A DNA stretch of 64,000 bases from CAYMAZ01 sp964428185. Lineage in GTDB: Bacteria > Bacteroidota > Bacteroidia > Bacteroidales > DTU049. Positions 63,090-64,000 of this stretch are shown piece by piece. Under the pieces are notes generated by a model that saw only the letters and a program-made list of their open reading frames with translations, had not been told where the DNA came from and ran no database searches. The position numbers and the translations under genes were made by a program. The stretch lies in contig CAYRXH010000005.1 of assembly GCA_964428185.1 (NCBI GenBank), positions 1 to 64,000 of the forward strand, read 5' to 3'. Position 1 is the stretch's first letter, and each line of letters starts with the position of its first letter.

Positions 63090-64000
63090 TGATTTTTGTT
63101 GATACAAAAAGATTTCAACCTGTTATTTATGGAAATGATCTTCCACATAGGTATGATTTGTTTCATCATAATTATTTAGATATTCCAAACACTGAACCAA
63201 GATATATAAAGTATATTAAAGATAATAATATTATAGTAGATAGGACGTGGTGGACAAAACAATATGAAAGATGTATTAATGGTTTTACTATTCCAAATGT
63301 TGTTGTGAAAGGTGGTGATGCTATAAGAGATGGAATTGATGCTATATGGTTTGATGATAGAATATATCTCCCACAATTAGATTTTACAATAAGCAATAGA
63401 GATATATGGATAACTGGACGGATGTACTTTTATCTTAATTTTTGGAATATAAAAAGAGTTGATTTGAAAACCAAAAGAAAAATGATAGGACCTCCACGAT
63501 TTACATCTTTATCATGGAAAAATTGGATAATAAGAGAGTTGTCGGTACAAAATATGAAAGATTTGTTATGGGTTAAAAGACGACAATGTGGTTTATCAGA
63601 AGAAACAGCAGCAGATATTGCATATGATTATTTATTTATAAAGGATTCTCAAAATGCAATAGTTGCTGGTGAAGAAAAATATTCTGTTAATACTTTTAAA
63701 ATGGTTAAACGTGGGATTGAGAGATTAATTAATACACAATTTTACAAATGGAGTAGTATAAATAATAACGAATTGTTAAAGTCAAAATATTTTGGTTCTG
63801 AAATATATTGTAGAACGGCAAAAGATAATGAACAGGTTTTATCTGGTTTATCTCCAACTAAAGTAATTTATGAAGAATCTGGTATTTGGAAAAAAGGATT
63901 AGTAAGAACAACGGCAGAATTTGTAAATCAATCATTGGAAGCAGAGGGAATTAAAACAGGACAAAATGTTTTTATATCTACAGCTGGTGATATAAATGAT
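63089..64000 (+). CDS. terL: Large terminase subunit, N-terminal ATPase part (partial)
   Basis: The ATG at 63089 overlaps the preceding stop and the frame stays open to the window edge (304 codons). KRRQCGLSEET (163-173) is the Walker A-like segment of crAss-type terminases, and KVIYEESGIWK (258-268) is the Walker B with the catalytic Glu. The N-terminal ~110 residues carry the usual adaptor strands. It powers DNA packaging through the portal. The C-terminal nuclease lies beyond the window. Confidence 0.85.
   Translation, partial: MIFVDTKRFQPVIYGNDLPHRYDLFHHNYLDIPNTEPRYIKYIKDNNIIVDRTWWTKQYERCINGFTIPNVVVKGGDAIRDGIDAIWFDDRIYLPQLDFTISNRDIWITGRMYFYLNFWNIKRVDLKTKRKMIGPPRFTSLSWKNWIIRELSVQNMKDLLWVKRRQCGLSEETAADIAYDYLFIKDSQNAIVAGEEKYSVNTFKMVKRGIERLINTQFYKWSSINNNELLKSKYFGSEIYCRTAKDNEQVLSGLSPTKVIYEESGIWKKGLVRTTAEFVNQSLEAEGIKTGQNVFISTAGDIND

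Noticed and set aside
1..64000. Alternative genetic code (TAG or TGA reassignment), seen in some crAss-like phages
   Set aside because: TAA, TAG and TGA all end clearly defined genes here, and long genes contain none of them in frame.
1..64000. tRNA genes
   Set aside because: No cloverleaf with a GTTCRA-type T loop was recognised by eye in the intergenic regions; a dedicated search could still find one.

Overview
This window looks like a 64-kb slice of a large, very A+T-rich double-stranded DNA bacteriophage genome of the crAss-like group (order Crassvirales) that infects a Bacteroidetes host. Four things support this. A 5499-residue virion-type protein carries the DFDID catalytic signature of crAss-like virion RNA polymerases. 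The order putative connector, muzzle-like tail protein, cargo-type proteins, giant RNA polymerase is the crAss-like one. A crAss-type large terminase starts at the right edge. Several genes carry the Bacteroidales promoter consensus (TTTG, about 20 nt, TAnnTTTG). The genetic code is standard: TAA, TAG and TGA all end genes. No tRNA, rRNA, CRISPR array, transposase or integrase was seen.

Layout. (1) 1-35025, all plus strand: late virion module with an HU/IHF-like protein, a putative connector/ring protein, a muzzle-like protein, three cargo-like proteins, the giant RNA polymerase polyprotein (SF1 helicase, zincin, RNA polymerase, PD-(D/E)XK nuclease), a second giant zincin-containing protein, and tail-tip/fibre proteins. 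A leftward terminator sits at the convergent junction near 35.05 kb. (2) 35.2-51.7 kb, all minus strand: accessory genes (GG-octad repeat proteins, zinc-finger proteins, a truncated Rad52-like gene), then replication/recombination genes (sliding clamp, lysozyme-like protein, DnaB helicase, RusA-like resolvase, Fe-S nuclease, ssDNA-binding protein, Rad50-like ATPase). Several long hairpins lie between genes. (3) 52.1-53.0 kb: two plus-strand genes (ASCH-domain and basic protein) embedded in the minus block. (4) 53.1-56.0 kb, minus strand: DNA methyltransferase, VRR-NUC nuclease, small regulators and a hexapeptide-repeat protein. (5) 56.0-56.65 kb: non-coding divergent switch with opposed promoters, an all-A/T palindrome and an eight-copy iteron array; the best origin candidate. 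(6) 56.65-64.0 kb, plus strand: SSB-like protein, GroES-like protein, repeat-rich fibre, lysis cassette (holin, hydrolase, overlapping spanin-like pair), small terminase candidate and the start of the large terminase.

The large terminase leaves the right edge and tail/connector genes enter at the left edge, so the window is probably an arbitrary cut of a circular or terminally redundant genome. The missing part would hold portal, capsid and most connector genes. No DNA polymerase or primase is visible here. Function assignments rest on reading motifs by eye; no database search was possible.
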